DNA from: Dysgonamonadaceae bacterium
GTDB taxonomy: Bacteria; Bacteroidota; Bacteroidia; Bacteroidales; Azobacteroidaceae
Direction: 5' to 3'
Assembly: GCA_031275735.1 (NCBI GenBank)
Contig: JAISOJ010000009.1
Location: forward strand, 1 to 64,000
Length of the DNA: 64,000 nt
Positions within the stretch are counted from its first letter, which is position 1, and every line of letters begins with the position of its first letter. Below, piece by piece: positions 9,960-19,364 of the stretch. A model generated the notes under the pieces. The model saw only the letters and a program-made list of their open reading frames with translations, had not been told where the DNA came from and ran no database searches. A program made the translations under genes and the position numbers.

Positions 9960-10409
9960 CCATAGCGGCACACCTACAAAAGCCTGTGTTTAGGCAAATT
10001 TTAGCTAGCTTGAACAGGAAGAAAGGGATGTCGCGAACGCTTTTCGATATGAAATCCGGCCTCCTCTATCCGATTATACCACCGGGCCAGATTCAGCCTT
10101 GCAGAGGTAACAGATGATCCGCGAGGCTTTTGGAAAACACGCTTTCGCAATGCGGCTCATACTTTCCGATCAATCAAGCCTTACCTCTTCCACTTTCTCC
10201 AATACCTCCACAGGCATCCTTAAACCTCTTCCGATTTTGTACCTCCTACGATGGCTGCTAAACATCCTTTCTAGCCGTGACGGTCTTTGCTGGTCAATAC
10301 AGTGTAAAGTTCGCCGTTGAACAGGGACGTCTCATCAATACTCATATTCTGCCCGACGTTCTCGGAAAAACAAGCCACTCTGTCGCGTGAGGCAAATCTT
10401 CTCAACTGT
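9960..10409 (-). mobile_element. decayed, internally deleted ISAon1-family insertion sequence
   Basis: Read on the minus strand, this stretch encodes broken pieces of a DDE transposase of the ISAon1 type common in Bacteroidales. Near 10.35 kb one frame gives ACFSENVGQN, then MSIDETSLFNGELYTVLT, then a TAG inside SKDRHG*KGCLAAIVGGTKSEEV. A frameshift leads to VRLD*SESMSRIAKACFPKASRI. Another shift gives ARLNLARWYNRIEEAGF. The last piece is the family's C-terminus, VRDIPFFLFKLAKIC, near 9.98 kb. The segment that should lie between the RI.. piece and the ARL.. piece, and again after AGF, is missing. There are several in-frame stops, so it is not functional. It directly abuts the hsdR remnant, suggesting insertion into that gene or joining to it by deletion. 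Confidence 0.75.
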
Positions 10410-10606
10410 AGTATCCTCTCAAATGATTTCTGTTTTTAAGACGCTCAAATTCATTTTCAGTCAGCCTTATCCTGTTAAGAAGCTCGAATTTTTCTCGAAA
10501 ATTCTTTTCAAAAGAGTTTTTATCACGGATGCCATTATGATACATATATTTGAGTTCTTCTAACTTTTTTTACAAATAATCCTTCTATTTGAGCTTCTCT
10601 TGTCAT
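10402..10606 (-). pseudogene. hsdR: N-terminal remnant of type I restriction endonuclease subunit R
   Basis: From ATG 10606 the minus strand reads MTREAQIEGLFVKK. After a one-base shift near 10565 it continues LEELKYMYHNGIRDKNSF, EKNFREKFELLNRIRL, TENEFERLKN. This matches the start of HsdR proteins as I know them (MTREAQIE..F..KL..LKY.YR.DIRD...LEQNFR.KFE.LNR..LTD.EF.RL). The match stops after RLKN, and the frame ends at a TGA at 10402, where ISAon1-type sequence begins. About 65 codons of an original ~1000 remain, so the gene is dead. Confidence 0.7.
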
Positions 10607-10690
10607 AGATACTAATGTTCCTAAATACATTAATTCAGAACCCCAAAGTTAGCGAATAATTTCCAATTAATTAGTCAAAATCAAATTCTT

Positions 10691-10869
10691 ATCAGGGCAA
10701 ACGCATGAAAATAATATAGATGTCTCCACGCAGTCGCTACGCTCCTTGGGTCGACAGGACGATGACTCCATAAAAAATGAGGGAGGGAACAGCACGATAC
10801 GCCGTCATGTCGACCGAGCGTAAGCGAGTGGAGACATCTAAATCTCAATTTTAGTGCGTTTGCCCTGAT
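10691..10869. repeat. 179-bp nested inverted repeat (paired REP/MITE-like element)
   Basis: The outer arms ATCAGGGCAAACGCA (10691-10705) and its exact complement (10855-10869) enclose inner arms TAGATGTCTCCAC (10717-10729) and its exact complement (10828-10840). Further inside, two imperfectly matched GTCGAC-containing blocks (near 10751 and 10809) face each other. The whole resembles two head-to-head copies of a GC-richer palindromic unit, as in bacterial interspersed mosaic or MITE elements. An open frame across it on the minus strand is a by-product of the repeat. The same GGCAAACG / TTTGCCCTGAT motif recurs in part at 19271-19283. Confidence 0.75.
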
Positions 10870-10877
10870 CACCTTCA

Positions 10878-10908
10878 TTGTAAATTATCAAAATTTTTAA
10901 TAACTTTG
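10878..10908 (+). promoter_or_regulatory. promoter of the T9SS cargo pair
   Basis: A TTG at 10878-10880 and TAACTTTG at 10901-10908, separated by 20 nt, fit the Bacteroidota -33/-7 arrangement. A leader of about 150 nt leads to the ATG at 11063. The promoter starts directly after the 179-bp inverted repeat. Confidence 0.5.
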
Positions 10909-11062
10909 TACGATTTTGTAAATGAGTTTTAGTGGACTTCGGCTTTTTTATAGAATCAAAATAACAAAAATGTTATATATATAAATATTATGTGAATGTC
11001 AGATATCAGAAGTCTCTAATTCAAGTTTAGGTATTAAATTGTTAAATTTTAAAAATGTTCAA

Positions 11063-14000
11063 ATGAAAAAGTTATTTATTTTTCTTGTATCATTTAGTGT
11101 TTTCGCACTCGGAATAACAGCCCAAACACTTTCATTTCAAACTACTAACAAAGACAACACTGCTCAAAAAGCAGGCAATCATCCGAAAATTGAGCAAAAG
11201 GCGCAGGCGCTTGCTGCGGCCTTAAAGCGGCAACCATTCTTCGGCGCTACGGCGCAACCCAAATCGGCTAAGGATGTGGAATCCGCACTAAAGTTCCACG
11301 CAAAGCGGCTGCAAACCGCCCAAGCGGCAATTATGCCTTCTACGGCTATTACTAAGACGAACGTGAGTGTTAAGAAATCCACCACACCGGATGCCGCGAC
11401 CATCACACTCAACGTAGTGGGCGATCCGTTTGGCGACGGCACAGGATTTCAGATGTTTCTGGACCCGGATCGCCAAGTATCGGACTGGGTAATGGAAGTA
11501 TTGTCGTACCCCGAATTTTTCGAAATATGCGAATACTACCTGCCGACAGACGCAACCAGTGATTTCGAAACTACCCCTGTAGTACTTGATCAAGCAAGCT
11601 CTATAACCATTCCCGAAGGAACATACAACTTTATTATCCTTAATATTTACAGGGAATATAGTTTGGCATATCCAGCGAATTGGGAGGATAATTACGAAAT
11701 GGCGGCGGGCGACGGCTTTCATTTCAAAAACGGATACGAATACATTTTTACTATTGAGTTATATTCCTATGTACAATATAATCCCGACTACGATATCGCG
11801 CTGACCGGCATAAGCATACCGGAAGCTTCGTTCGACCTTACGGATAGCGAATCAATCACCGTACACATTACCAATCCCGGTGCGGTTGATTTCTCTTCTG
11901 TTGCTTTGTCGTACCAAATCAATAACGAACCGGTTGTTACAGAGGATTATAACACGCCGATTGAAGTCGGAAGTGAATTTGATTACACGTTCGAAACCAA
12001 AGCCGATTTATCTGCAGGCGGGATTTACACCATCAAAGCATGGCTGACGCACGACGACGATATGAACCCCAGAAACAACACGCTTACGGCAACAACCAAA
12101 AAAATTGTTCCGCTTAAGGCGCCGTTCCATACCGATTTCGATACCCGGGACGATCTTCTGTACTGGACGTTCATAGATAAAAGCGGTTTCACTTCCTACT
12201 ACTACGATCTGCAGAATGCAGATGCGGATGGCGGCACAGGCAACCTGCAATTAGGCAGGATGAATGAAACTGAAGCCGGTCACGCTTTTCTGGTGAGCGA
12301 CCCGTTGGATTTTACAGATACAACAAATATTAATGTAAGGTTTCAATTTATGCCGTATGGCGAGTTTACATTTCGTATCCTTTACGGAATAACGCCCAAT
12401 CCGGAAGAAATGACGCTCGTAAAAGAGTACGAGAATTTGAATGGAAATTTATGGGAATTTCGCGCCGTCAACTTCACAGTAGAAACACCCGGAATCTATT
12501 ACATCGCTTTAGAATATTATTCTGAAGCGGGCATTGACCCTGACCCTTGGGAATATGGTGAAGAGGGTGAAATACCGGGCGGCGGACCTGTGGCTATCGA
12601 CAACATCATTATAGACAAGGGCGTCTTTATCGGTATTCCCGATTTGGCGGTTGTTAAAATGGTATCGCCCGCCTCGGCCTGTGAGATGACGGACGAATCG
12701 GAAATCGCCGTAAAGGTGAAAAATGTAGGCACAGAGCCGATTTCAGAAATAACGCTAAGCTATCGGATAAACGATAACGAGCCTGTCGAGGAAACCATTT
12801 ACTTCGAAACGGAATATTGGGTACGTTATCAACTCGGTATAAACGAAGAGGCAATCGTCAAGTTCGTTGCCAAAGCCGATTTTTCCAACACCGGCGAATA
12901 TGCCATTCAATTGGTTGGCAGCGCTGAGGATGACAAAAATGAAGAAAACGATACTTTCGAAACGACAATTGTTCACTATGATCCTGCAACGGAATTTCCA
13001 TTCGTGAGCGATTTTATGAATCCGGCAGACCGCTTGAATTGGACTTCTACCGAAGTGAACGGATGGACGTCACATGCGGGTCAAGGATGCTTGTGGCCGG
13101 AAACCGAGCAGCTTCCATTGCTTTCAAAATGTATGACGCTAACGCCCGGTAAATACCATTTTGACTACGGCTATTCTGCCGGATTTGATATAGGAATAGG
13201 AATTTTGTTCCTCGACAACTTCTACGTTGCTTATGGCAAAGCGGGAGAAGATCCTTTGACCTGGACGCCGGTAAAATCGTATGCCGATATGATTACTTAC
13301 GGTGCAGTGGTGGACGATGATATCATTTTGAATATTACCGAAGCGGGTGAATATCAGGTAGCGGTTGTTTCTACTGACCTGGCTGATCTGGCGATTTGGC
13401 ACACATCCATTTCGGAGCTGAAAGAGCATGATGTACGGCTGGCAAAAGTTCAGTCTCATGACAATTTTCCTCGCATTATACCCCAAGCACAAGTCGCCGG
13501 CGTTAAAACATTAAACATAACGGTTGCAAACAGAGGAGAAAATACGGAAACCGGAAGCATCGAAGCATCTATTGACGGAGTGCCGGTAGGTTCAGCCGCT
13601 TTCTCCGTAGAGCAAGACAAAAATATTACTGTGCCGCTCACAGTCAATCTTACGGAGCTGCCGGTCGGCGTTTTAAACCTGTCGATTACCGCAGCCATCG
13701 AAGGCGTAGAGGATGCTGTTCCCGGAGACAATATTTTTGAAGTCGCCAAAGTGGTTTCCGACTCAACCTTTGCGTATGATAATTTTAATGCTGAAACCGG
13801 CAACTTTTCGATGGGATTCGGCACCGGCGGCGCAAGAGTGGGATTTATCTACGAACTTTTCGTACAGGATACGCTAACCTCCGTCACTTTAGGATTTTGT
13901 GAGCAAACGTTCAATCCGGATTTCGGCTTGGCGATTTATCCCGTAACGAATAATTCTACTATCGGCGAAGCTGTCTTCTCTGTCAGACAACCGATCATTG

Positions 14001-14476
14001 CAGGAACTTCGTCTGCTTATTCTGTTCCCGAAACCATCTTGCAACCGGGCAAATATTTTTTTGAAATCCAGGATTTCTCCCAAAATTATTTTTATATTAT
14101 TTGCGATTTGGATCCGGACGGACATTTCTATGCAAGAACGAATACGACACAACTGGATAGAGTCGAAGGACAAGGACTTGGCAACATTCATCTTCGTCCC
14201 AACTTCGGCGTCACACAATCATCGCAGGGCATCAAAGAGATACAAACAACAGACTTCAATATAGCCGTTTATCCCCATTCGAACACCGGAGAAATTACCG
14301 TTACGGTTTCGGAAGCGGCAACGGTAGAAATATTCAATGTTGCCGGTGCAAAAGTTGCCGCTCAACCGGTGGTTAAAAGCGCCGGCTTTTCGCTGAAACA
14401 GTCCGGTATTTACGTGGTAAAAGCGATTACGAAGAAAGACGGAAATGTTATTTCCAAAAAAATAGTTGTAAGATAA
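11063..14476 (+). CDS. secreted CARDB-like repeat protein with T9SS type A sorting domain (1137 aa)
   Basis: This is a large exported protein of unknown function. The start is placed at ATG 11063 (MKKLFIFLVSFSVFALGITAQ, a standard signal peptide cut before Q) rather than the upstream TTG at 11039. Three CARDB/Ig-like repeats begin near residues 243 (DIALTGISIPEASFDLTD), 527 (DLAVVKMVSPASACEMTD) and 788 (HDVRLAKVQSHDNF). Jelly-roll or adhesin-like sequence lies between them. The last ~73 residues (from FNIAVYPHSNTGEI to SKKIVVR) are a type A T9SS C-terminal domain, so the mature protein should be translocated across the outer membrane and surface-anchored or released. Its stop overlaps the start of the M6 metalloprotease gene (TAATG), so the two are co-translated and probably act together. 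Confidence 0.88.
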   Translation: MKKLFIFLVSFSVFALGITAQTLSFQTTNKDNTAQKAGNHPKIEQKAQALAAALKRQPFFGATAQPKSAKDVESALKFHAKRLQTAQAAIMPSTAITKTNVSVKKSTTPDAATITLNVVGDPFGDGTGFQMFLDPDRQVSDWVMEVLSYPEFFEICEYYLPTDATSDFETTPVVLDQASSITIPEGTYNFIILNIYREYSLAYPANWEDNYEMAAGDGFHFKNGYEYIFTIELYSYVQYNPDYDIALTGISIPEASFDLTDSESITVHITNPGAVDFSSVALSYQINNEPVVTEDYNTPIEVGSEFDYTFETKADLSAGGIYTIKAWLTHDDDMNPRNNTLTATTKKIVPLKAPFHTDFDTRDDLLYWTFIDKSGFTSYYYDLQNADADGGTGNLQLGRMNETEAGHAFLVSDPLDFTDTTNINVRFQFMPYGEFTFRILYGITPNPEEMTLVKEYENLNGNLWEFRAVNFTVETPGIYYIALEYYSEAGIDPDPWEYGEEGEIPGGGPVAIDNIIIDKGVFIGIPDLAVVKMVSPASACEMTDESEIAVKVKNVGTEPISEITLSYRINDNEPVEETIYFETEYWVRYQLGINEEAIVKFVAKADFSNTGEYAIQLVGSAEDDKNEENDTFETTIVHYDPATEFPFVSDFMNPADRLNWTSTEVNGWTSHAGQGCLWPETEQLPLLSKCMTLTPGKYHFDYGYSAGFDIGIGILFLDNFYVAYGKAGEDPLTWTPVKSYADMITYGAVVDDDIILNITEAGEYQVAVVSTDLADLAIWHTSISELKEHDVRLAKVQSHDNFPRIIPQAQVAGVKTLNITVANRGENTETGSIEASIDGVPVGSAAFSVEQDKNITVPLTVNLTELPVGVLNLSITAAIEGVEDAVPGDNIFEVAKVVSDSTFAYDNFNAETGNFSMGFGTGGARVGFIYELFVQDTLTSVTLGFCEQTFNPDFGLAIYPVTNNSTIGEAVFSVRQPIIAGTSSAYSVPETILQPGKYFFEIQDFSQNYFYIICDLDPDGHFYARTNTTQLDRVEGQGLGNIHLRPNFGVTQSSQGIKEIQTTDFNIAVYPHSNTGEITVTVSEAATVEIFNVAGAKVAAQPVVKSAGFSLKQSGIYVVKAITKKDGNVISKKIVVR

Positions 14477-17064
14477 TGGACCGATCGTTCTTTTGTTTAT
14501 TTATGGGCTGCTTTTTAATAAGCAGCCCCATTTTTGGCGTACCGGCCAATCCGAAAGCCATTGAAAAGACACAGCCCGATGGAACAAAAATAACGGTGCA
14601 GTTGAAAGGAGATGAAAAAATCCACTGGATGGAAACGCCCGGCGGTTATACCTTGATGTATAACCCCGAAAAATACATTGTATTTGCCACAATCGACAAC
14701 AACGGCAACATGGCGCCCTCGGAAATTATATATCGCGGCGAAAATCGCGAACAATACAGCCGCACGGAAAGCGACGCCATCGCAAAAATACCCCAAAACA
14801 TACGCTACAGCGCCGCACAGAAAGAGGCTCTGAAATCCATACGGAAAGTAACCGGCGTTTCAACAGACGTTATCGGCGAAAAGAGAGCCATTTGCATCCT
14901 GATGAATTTTCAGGACAAAACGATGGTGAAAACAAAAGAAGAGTTCGAAAACCTGTTTAATCAAGAGGGCTATTCGGCAGGCGGCGCGTATGGCAGCGTG
15001 CGCGATTTTTACAGGGAAAACTCCTACGGGAAAATGGACTTCGTCATCACCGTTGCAGGACCTTATACCGCAAGTAAAACGGTAGCCGAATACGTGAACG
15101 ACTACGCCGGCTTCGCACGGGAAGCCGCAGAATTAGCCGACGCCGACGTCGACTACGCCGACTTTGCCGACGCCGGCAATCAACTGGAAACATTCCACAT
15201 CATTTTTGCGGGATATGGCGACGAATCCATCGGCAACGGCGAGCAAATATGGTCGCACAAGTCGGCGTTGCCGGAGGCTATCACCCTGGACGGCATTGCC
15301 GTTCAGGTCTATTCCTGTTCCTGCGAATTAAGAGGCAATTCGGGTACGAACATCACGCATATCGGAACGGTTTGCCACGAACTTTGCCACGTATTCGGAG
15401 CGCCCGACTACTACGATACCGACTACGAAGGAAGCGGCGGAAATTATCAAGGCACAGGCGAGTGGGATTTGATGGCAGCCGGTCTATGGAACGCGGAAGG
15501 CGCAAGACCCGCCCATATCAACATTTTTCAGAAATCCCTGTTCGGATGGGTAAGTCCGGAGGAACTGTCCGCCGGCAAAACCATCGTTGACATGCCTAAT
15601 TCCACCCACCATGCGGCAGCGTACAAGATACCGGTCAATACCGACGGCGAAATGTATGTACTCGAAAACAGGCAACAAACAGGCTTCAATGCTGCTGTTC
15701 CCGGACATGGATTGCTCATTTACCACGTTCATCCCAACGCTTTGTCAGGCCGCGCCGACAACCGTTCGCACCCGCAGCAACTGTATCCGGTTTGTGCAGG
15801 CGCAACAGCGGCGATACCGACATCGGATGTTTCTTCCTACGGACAGACGGATATTCTCACCATGACAAACGAGATCAACTCCCAGAAATGTCCGTTTCCG
15901 GGCAGTCAAAACAAGACGGCTTTCACCAACCTTACTGTGCCTGCGATGTTTTCGTGGGAAACAAACAGCGCAGTTGCCGACCGGCCGATTACCAATATCT
16001 CCGAAAACCGGACGCAACAAACGGTATCTTTTGAGTTTATGGGCGGCAATCCCAGAGCAGCCGCGCCGGTCTTTTCGCCCGGCGAAGATTCTTATCCCGA
16101 CTCGGTGATCGTGAACATTCTTTGCGCTACGGACGGAGCAACTATCTATTACACCGTCAATGGCGACACGCCCGACAACAGTGCAAGCCTGTACGTTTCG
16201 CCTCTCAAACTCACAACGCCAACCACATTGAAAGCTATCGCCTGCAAGGAAGGGCTTGAGAATAGCTACATTGCAACCGCCTCCTACACGTTTTGCGCGG
16301 TAGCCGACGTTTCAACGGCAGCTCATCGGCAAGATTTTGAAGACGAATCGGGACTGGGGTGCTGGACTCCGGCGGCTGCCGAGCCGGATAACGCCAATGC
16401 CGATGCAAGTCATAATAACGGCTGGGGCATCCGGAGCGGCGTTGCTTATAACGCAAGTGCGAATGCCTGGCGGTTTTCTTCATGGAAAACGGCAACCGAC
16501 TATACGCAATACCTAATCAGTCCCAAATTAGTCGTTGACGGTTACGGGAGGAAGGTTAGTTTTTATTATAAAAAGCACAACAAGAACTACGAAACATTCG
16601 CAGTAGGTTATTCCACGACAAACAACAATGTCGATAATTTTACGTGGGACGTGCCGGTTACGGATACGGCAAGCGATACCGACTGGGTTTTATATAGCGA
16701 CAGCCTTATCCCATTTGACGCCAAATACGTGGCAATCAAATATTTGTCGGAAAACAAATATTACCTCTATGTAGATGATATTATAATAGAAAAAACGGAT
16801 ACTTATACGGATCTCGCCGCCGGCAAAGAGCCAAACGAAGAAAAAGCGATGCTTTTTCCCAACCCGAATAGAGGGGAATTTGTCATAGCCGTTCCCGACG
16901 CCTCAATCGTAGCGATTTTCAATGCAGGAGGTGCAAAAATAACCGAGCGGCGGATAAGCAATCGACATACGTTCTTCCTGCAACAGAATGGCGTCTACCT
17001 GGTGCGGATTGTTTCGGAGAAAAGCGGCAAAGTGTTCACGAAAAAGGTGATTGTAGCGAAATAA
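14476..17064 (+). CDS. secreted M6 family metalloprotease with T9SS sorting domain (862 aa)
   Basis: This is an immune-inhibitor-A-type zinc protease. The HExxH motif is H301-E-L-C-H305 in GTVCHELCHVFGAPDYYD, and D311 follows as in the family. The domain order is a signal peptide (about 1-21, one of the few here without Q at the cut site), a propeptide region, the M6 catalytic domain (about 130-500), a chitobiase C-terminal-like domain (about 529-605, ATDGATIYYTVNGDTPD), a cleaved-adhesin-like jelly roll (about 620-775), and a T9SS type A C-terminal domain (790-862, MLFPNPNRGEF to KKVIVAK). Its ATG overlaps the previous stop by 1 nt. The local GC content is higher than in the housekeeping genes. 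Confidence 0.92.
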   Translation: MDRSFFCLFMGCFLISSPIFGVPANPKAIEKTQPDGTKITVQLKGDEKIHWMETPGGYTLMYNPEKYIVFATIDNNGNMAPSEIIYRGENREQYSRTESDAIAKIPQNIRYSAAQKEALKSIRKVTGVSTDVIGEKRAICILMNFQDKTMVKTKEEFENLFNQEGYSAGGAYGSVRDFYRENSYGKMDFVITVAGPYTASKTVAEYVNDYAGFAREAAELADADVDYADFADAGNQLETFHIIFAGYGDESIGNGEQIWSHKSALPEAITLDGIAVQVYSCSCELRGNSGTNITHIGTVCHELCHVFGAPDYYDTDYEGSGGNYQGTGEWDLMAAGLWNAEGARPAHINIFQKSLFGWVSPEELSAGKTIVDMPNSTHHAAAYKIPVNTDGEMYVLENRQQTGFNAAVPGHGLLIYHVHPNALSGRADNRSHPQQLYPVCAGATAAIPTSDVSSYGQTDILTMTNEINSQKCPFPGSQNKTAFTNLTVPAMFSWETNSAVADRPITNISENRTQQTVSFEFMGGNPRAAAPVFSPGEDSYPDSVIVNILCATDGATIYYTVNGDTPDNSASLYVSPLKLTTPTTLKAIACKEGLENSYIATASYTFCAVADVSTAAHRQDFEDESGLGCWTPAAAEPDNANADASHNNGWGIRSGVAYNASANAWRFSSWKTATDYTQYLISPKLVVDGYGRKVSFYYKKHNKNYETFAVGYSTTNNNVDNFTWDVPVTDTASDTDWVLYSDSLIPFDAKYVAIKYLSENKYYLYVDDIIIEKTDTYTDLAAGKEPNEEKAMLFPNPNRGEFVIAVPDASIVAIFNAGGAKITERRISNRHTFFLQQNGVYLVRIVSEKSGKVFTKKVIVAK

Positions 17065-17155
17065 GATCAATCGTCAGGCAAGCTTTGATTAAAGAAAGAG
17101 GGGGTTAATATTGCTTTTGGAGGCTTATTAGTCAAAATCAGGACGAAAGCTCCTA

Positions 17156-18292
17156 TTAATTAGGGGTATTTACGGAAAGAAAAATTTTCCGCGCCACCCT
17201 TTCCGATGTGCCCGGCTTTCCCAATATTTTCGTCATTTGCTCGTAGCGCTTCATCATTTCTTTTCGATAAGCCTCGTCATAAAGCAATAAATTCATCTCT
17301 ACCCGGATATGCCTTACTGAAAAATATTTTCCAAATAATTCTTTTACAACGGTTCGACCGGTAATCAAATTCACTAAAGAGATGTATTTACAAGAGAAGA
17401 AGTGCTCAAAAATAAAAGAACTAAGATATTTAAGAGGCGTTTTATAACAAACGACCTGAGGAATTCCAAGTAAAGCCGTTTCAAGGGTTGCCGTTCCGGA
17501 AGTAACAAGGGCAACTCTCGCTTGTTGCAAAAGCCGGTAAGTCTGCCCAAAAACAATTTTTACAGGAAAGTTAGCGATAAATTTTTGATAGTAAGACGGG
17601 TCAATACCCGGAGCTCCGGCAATTACCAATTGATAATCTTTAAAGGTGGAAACTGCTTTAAGCATTACGGGTAAATTATCTTTTATTTCTTGTTTCCTGC
17701 TTCCTGCAAGAAGAGCAATAATGGGTTTACTACTCAAATGGTTAATAGAGATGAACGTATCATACGATTCGTCGGCATAATCCCGCCGGACGATAGCGTC
17801 TAGAGTCGGATTACCTACATATTCGACCGGATAATTGTGCCGTTTGTAAAAATCCGTTTCAAAAGGAAGAATACAAAACATTTTATCTACATATTTCCGT
17901 ATATCCCTTATTCGGTATTCTTTCCATGCCCATATTTTAGGAGAAATATAGTAATAAACCGGAATATGAAGTTTTTCTTTTACATACCTGGCAATCTTGA
18001 GATTAAAACCCGGATAATCAATTAAAATGATTACGTGCGGACGGTAAGCACGAATTACTTTTTTGCAGATGCGCATGTTTTGAAAGATAGTACGCAAATT
18101 CATCAATACAGGAATGAAACCCATATATGCCAAATCACGGTAATGTTTCACTAATGTTCCTCCGGCCGATTGCATAAAATCGCCTCCGAAAAACCAGAAA
18201 TCCGCTTCTTTATCTTCCGTTTTTAATGCTTGCATCAAGTTGGACGCATGCAGATCGCCGGAAGCCTCGCCGACAACTATAAAATATTTCAT
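17156..18292 (-). CDS. lpxB: lipid-A-disaccharide synthase (378 aa)
   Basis: LpxB condenses UDP-2,3-diacylglucosamine with lipid X to form the lipid A disaccharide at the inner membrane (GT19). The N-terminal GEASGDLHASNLM, the central PVYYYISPKIWAWKEYRI, the LLAGSRKQEIKDNLP motif and the VTSGTATLETALLGIPQVVCYK stretch are diagnostic of the family. Full length is present. It lies 78 nt downstream of surE on the same strand and is probably co-transcribed with it, an arrangement I know from other Bacteroidales. Confidence 0.97.
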   Translation of the reverse strand: MKYFIVVGEASGDLHASNLMQALKTEDKEADFWFFGGDFMQSAGGTLVKHYRDLAYMGFIPVLMNLRTIFQNMRICKKVIRAYRPHVIILIDYPGFNLKIARYVKEKLHIPVYYYISPKIWAWKEYRIRDIRKYVDKMFCILPFETDFYKRHNYPVEYVGNPTLDAIVRRDYADESYDTFISINHLSSKPIIALLAGSRKQEIKDNLPVMLKAVSTFKDYQLVIAGAPGIDPSYYQKFIANFPVKIVFGQTYRLLQQARVALVTSGTATLETALLGIPQVVCYKTPLKYLSSFIFEHFFSCKYISLVNLITGRTVVKELFGKYFSVRHIRVEMNLLLYDEAYRKEMMKRYEQMTKILGKPGTSERVARKIFLSVNTPN

Positions 18293-18370
18293 TCTGTTTT
18301 ATTCTTCAACAAGTTTGGCTGTTTTTGCATAATTCGGCATAACCCAAAGTAAGCTTGGTCTTTGCGCTCG

Positions 18371-19147
18371 CTATTTAAAACATTCCCATTTTTTTATTTC
18401 TTTCAGAAAATGATGCGCCGTCAAATCTATTTGAAGAGGAACTACGGCAACATATCCATGATCAAGCGCCCATTCGTCGCTCTGTTCATTATCAGGCTCT
18501 TCGTTTGTAAATTCTCCGGTCAACCAATATATATTTTTGCCCGTTTGATCTTGGGCTAACTGAAATTCTTTCGCCCAATAACCTTTCGTTTGTGTGCAAA
18601 CTTTTAGTCCTTTCACTTCTTCTCCTTTTGGAACATTTACATTCAAGCAAACTCCCTTCGGCAATCCATTTTCCAATGTTTTTTCCGCTATTATTTTACC
18701 ATACTTAACCGCTTGAGTAAAATCGGCTTCAGGAGAATGATCGCATAAAGAAATGCCTATGGAGGGAATACCCCAAATACATCCTTCGAAAGCAGCTCCG
18801 ATAGTACCGGAATAAAAGACGCAAATAGCTGCATTAGAACCGTGATTAATGCCGGCAAGAAGTAAATCCGGTTTTCGTTTTAATACTTCATTGATTCCTA
18901 ATTTAACACAGTCAACGGGGGTTCCCGTACAACTGTATACTGTTAAATCATTTTCTTTTTTTACTAGATTCAGACGAATCGGAAAGATGGAAGTAATAGC
19001 GCTCGACATCCCCGAACGGGCGCCATCGGGAGCTATAACAACTATTTCGCCTAATGTACGGATTCCTTCTATCAACCGGTTAATTCCCCGAGCATCTACT
19101 CCGTCATCGTTGGTAACCAGGATAAGCGGTTTTTTTTTAAAAGACAT
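18371..19147 (-). CDS. surE: 5'/3'-nucleotidase SurE (258 aa)
   Basis: SurE is a metal-dependent survival-protein nucleotidase that dephosphorylates nucleoside monophosphates. The metal-binding start ILVTNDDGVDARGI supplies N13, D14 and D15. The later family motifs GARSGMSSAIT, GTPVDCVKLGI and LAGINHGSNAA (Ser and Asn ligands) are all present. I use ATG 19147, because the in-frame upstream codon at 19153 is TTG and adds only two residues. A TAAATTTG element lies 31 nt upstream. The lpxB gene follows. Confidence 0.95.
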   Translation of the reverse strand: MSFKKKPLILVTNDDGVDARGINRLIEGIRTLGEIVVIAPDGARSGMSSAITSIFPIRLNLVKKENDLTVYSCTGTPVDCVKLGINEVLKRKPDLLLAGINHGSNAAICVFYSGTIGAAFEGCIWGIPSIGISLCDHSPEADFTQAVKYGKIIAEKTLENGLPKGVCLNVNVPKGEEVKGLKVCTQTKGYWAKEFQLAQDQTGKNIYWLTGEFTNEEPDNEQSDEWALDHGYVAVVPLQIDLTAHHFLKEIKKWECFK

Positions 19148-19177
19148 TTTCAATACTTATTTTTCACAATTAATCGG

Positions 19178-19185
19178 CAAATTTA
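19178..19185 (-). promoter_or_regulatory. -7 element of surE-lpxB
   Basis: On the minus strand this reads TAAATTTG (TAnnTTTG), ending 30 nt before the surE ATG. No -33 TTTG is visible at the usual distance. Confidence 0.4.
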
Positions 19186-19300
19186 CATGAAATAATTGAT
19201 ATAATCCACGAAGCGGATAAAAATATTATACCCCCTATCCTAAATTTATCGCGTATAGAAAAGAAAAAAAGGTTTGCCCTGATAAAAGAAAAGTTATTTC

Positions 19301-19338
19301 AAAATAAAAAAAGCCGAATCTTTATCAAATTCCGCTTT
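19301..19338 (-). terminator. rho-independent terminator of the tRNA-Glu/rpsT transcript
   Basis: On the minus strand AAAGCGGAAT (19338-19329) pairs, with one mismatch, with ATTCGGCTTT (19319-19310) around a 9-nt loop. A run of T follows from 19310 downward. It lies 26 nt past the rpsT stop codon. Confidence 0.75.
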
Positions 19339-19364
19339 CTATCTATCGAATCAATAAATTAAAC

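Noticed and set aside
10114-10320. A 68-codon open frame on the plus strand
   Set aside because: It is antisense to the decayed ISAon1 transposase and has no start context.
10681-10878. A 65-codon open frame on the minus strand
   Set aside because: It lies entirely within the nested inverted repeat; its residues simply reflect the palindrome.
9946-17064. A genomic island or prophage spanning the decayed region and the T9SS pair
   Set aside because: There is no integrase, attachment-site duplication or phage gene; only one dead insertion sequence and a repeat are visible.
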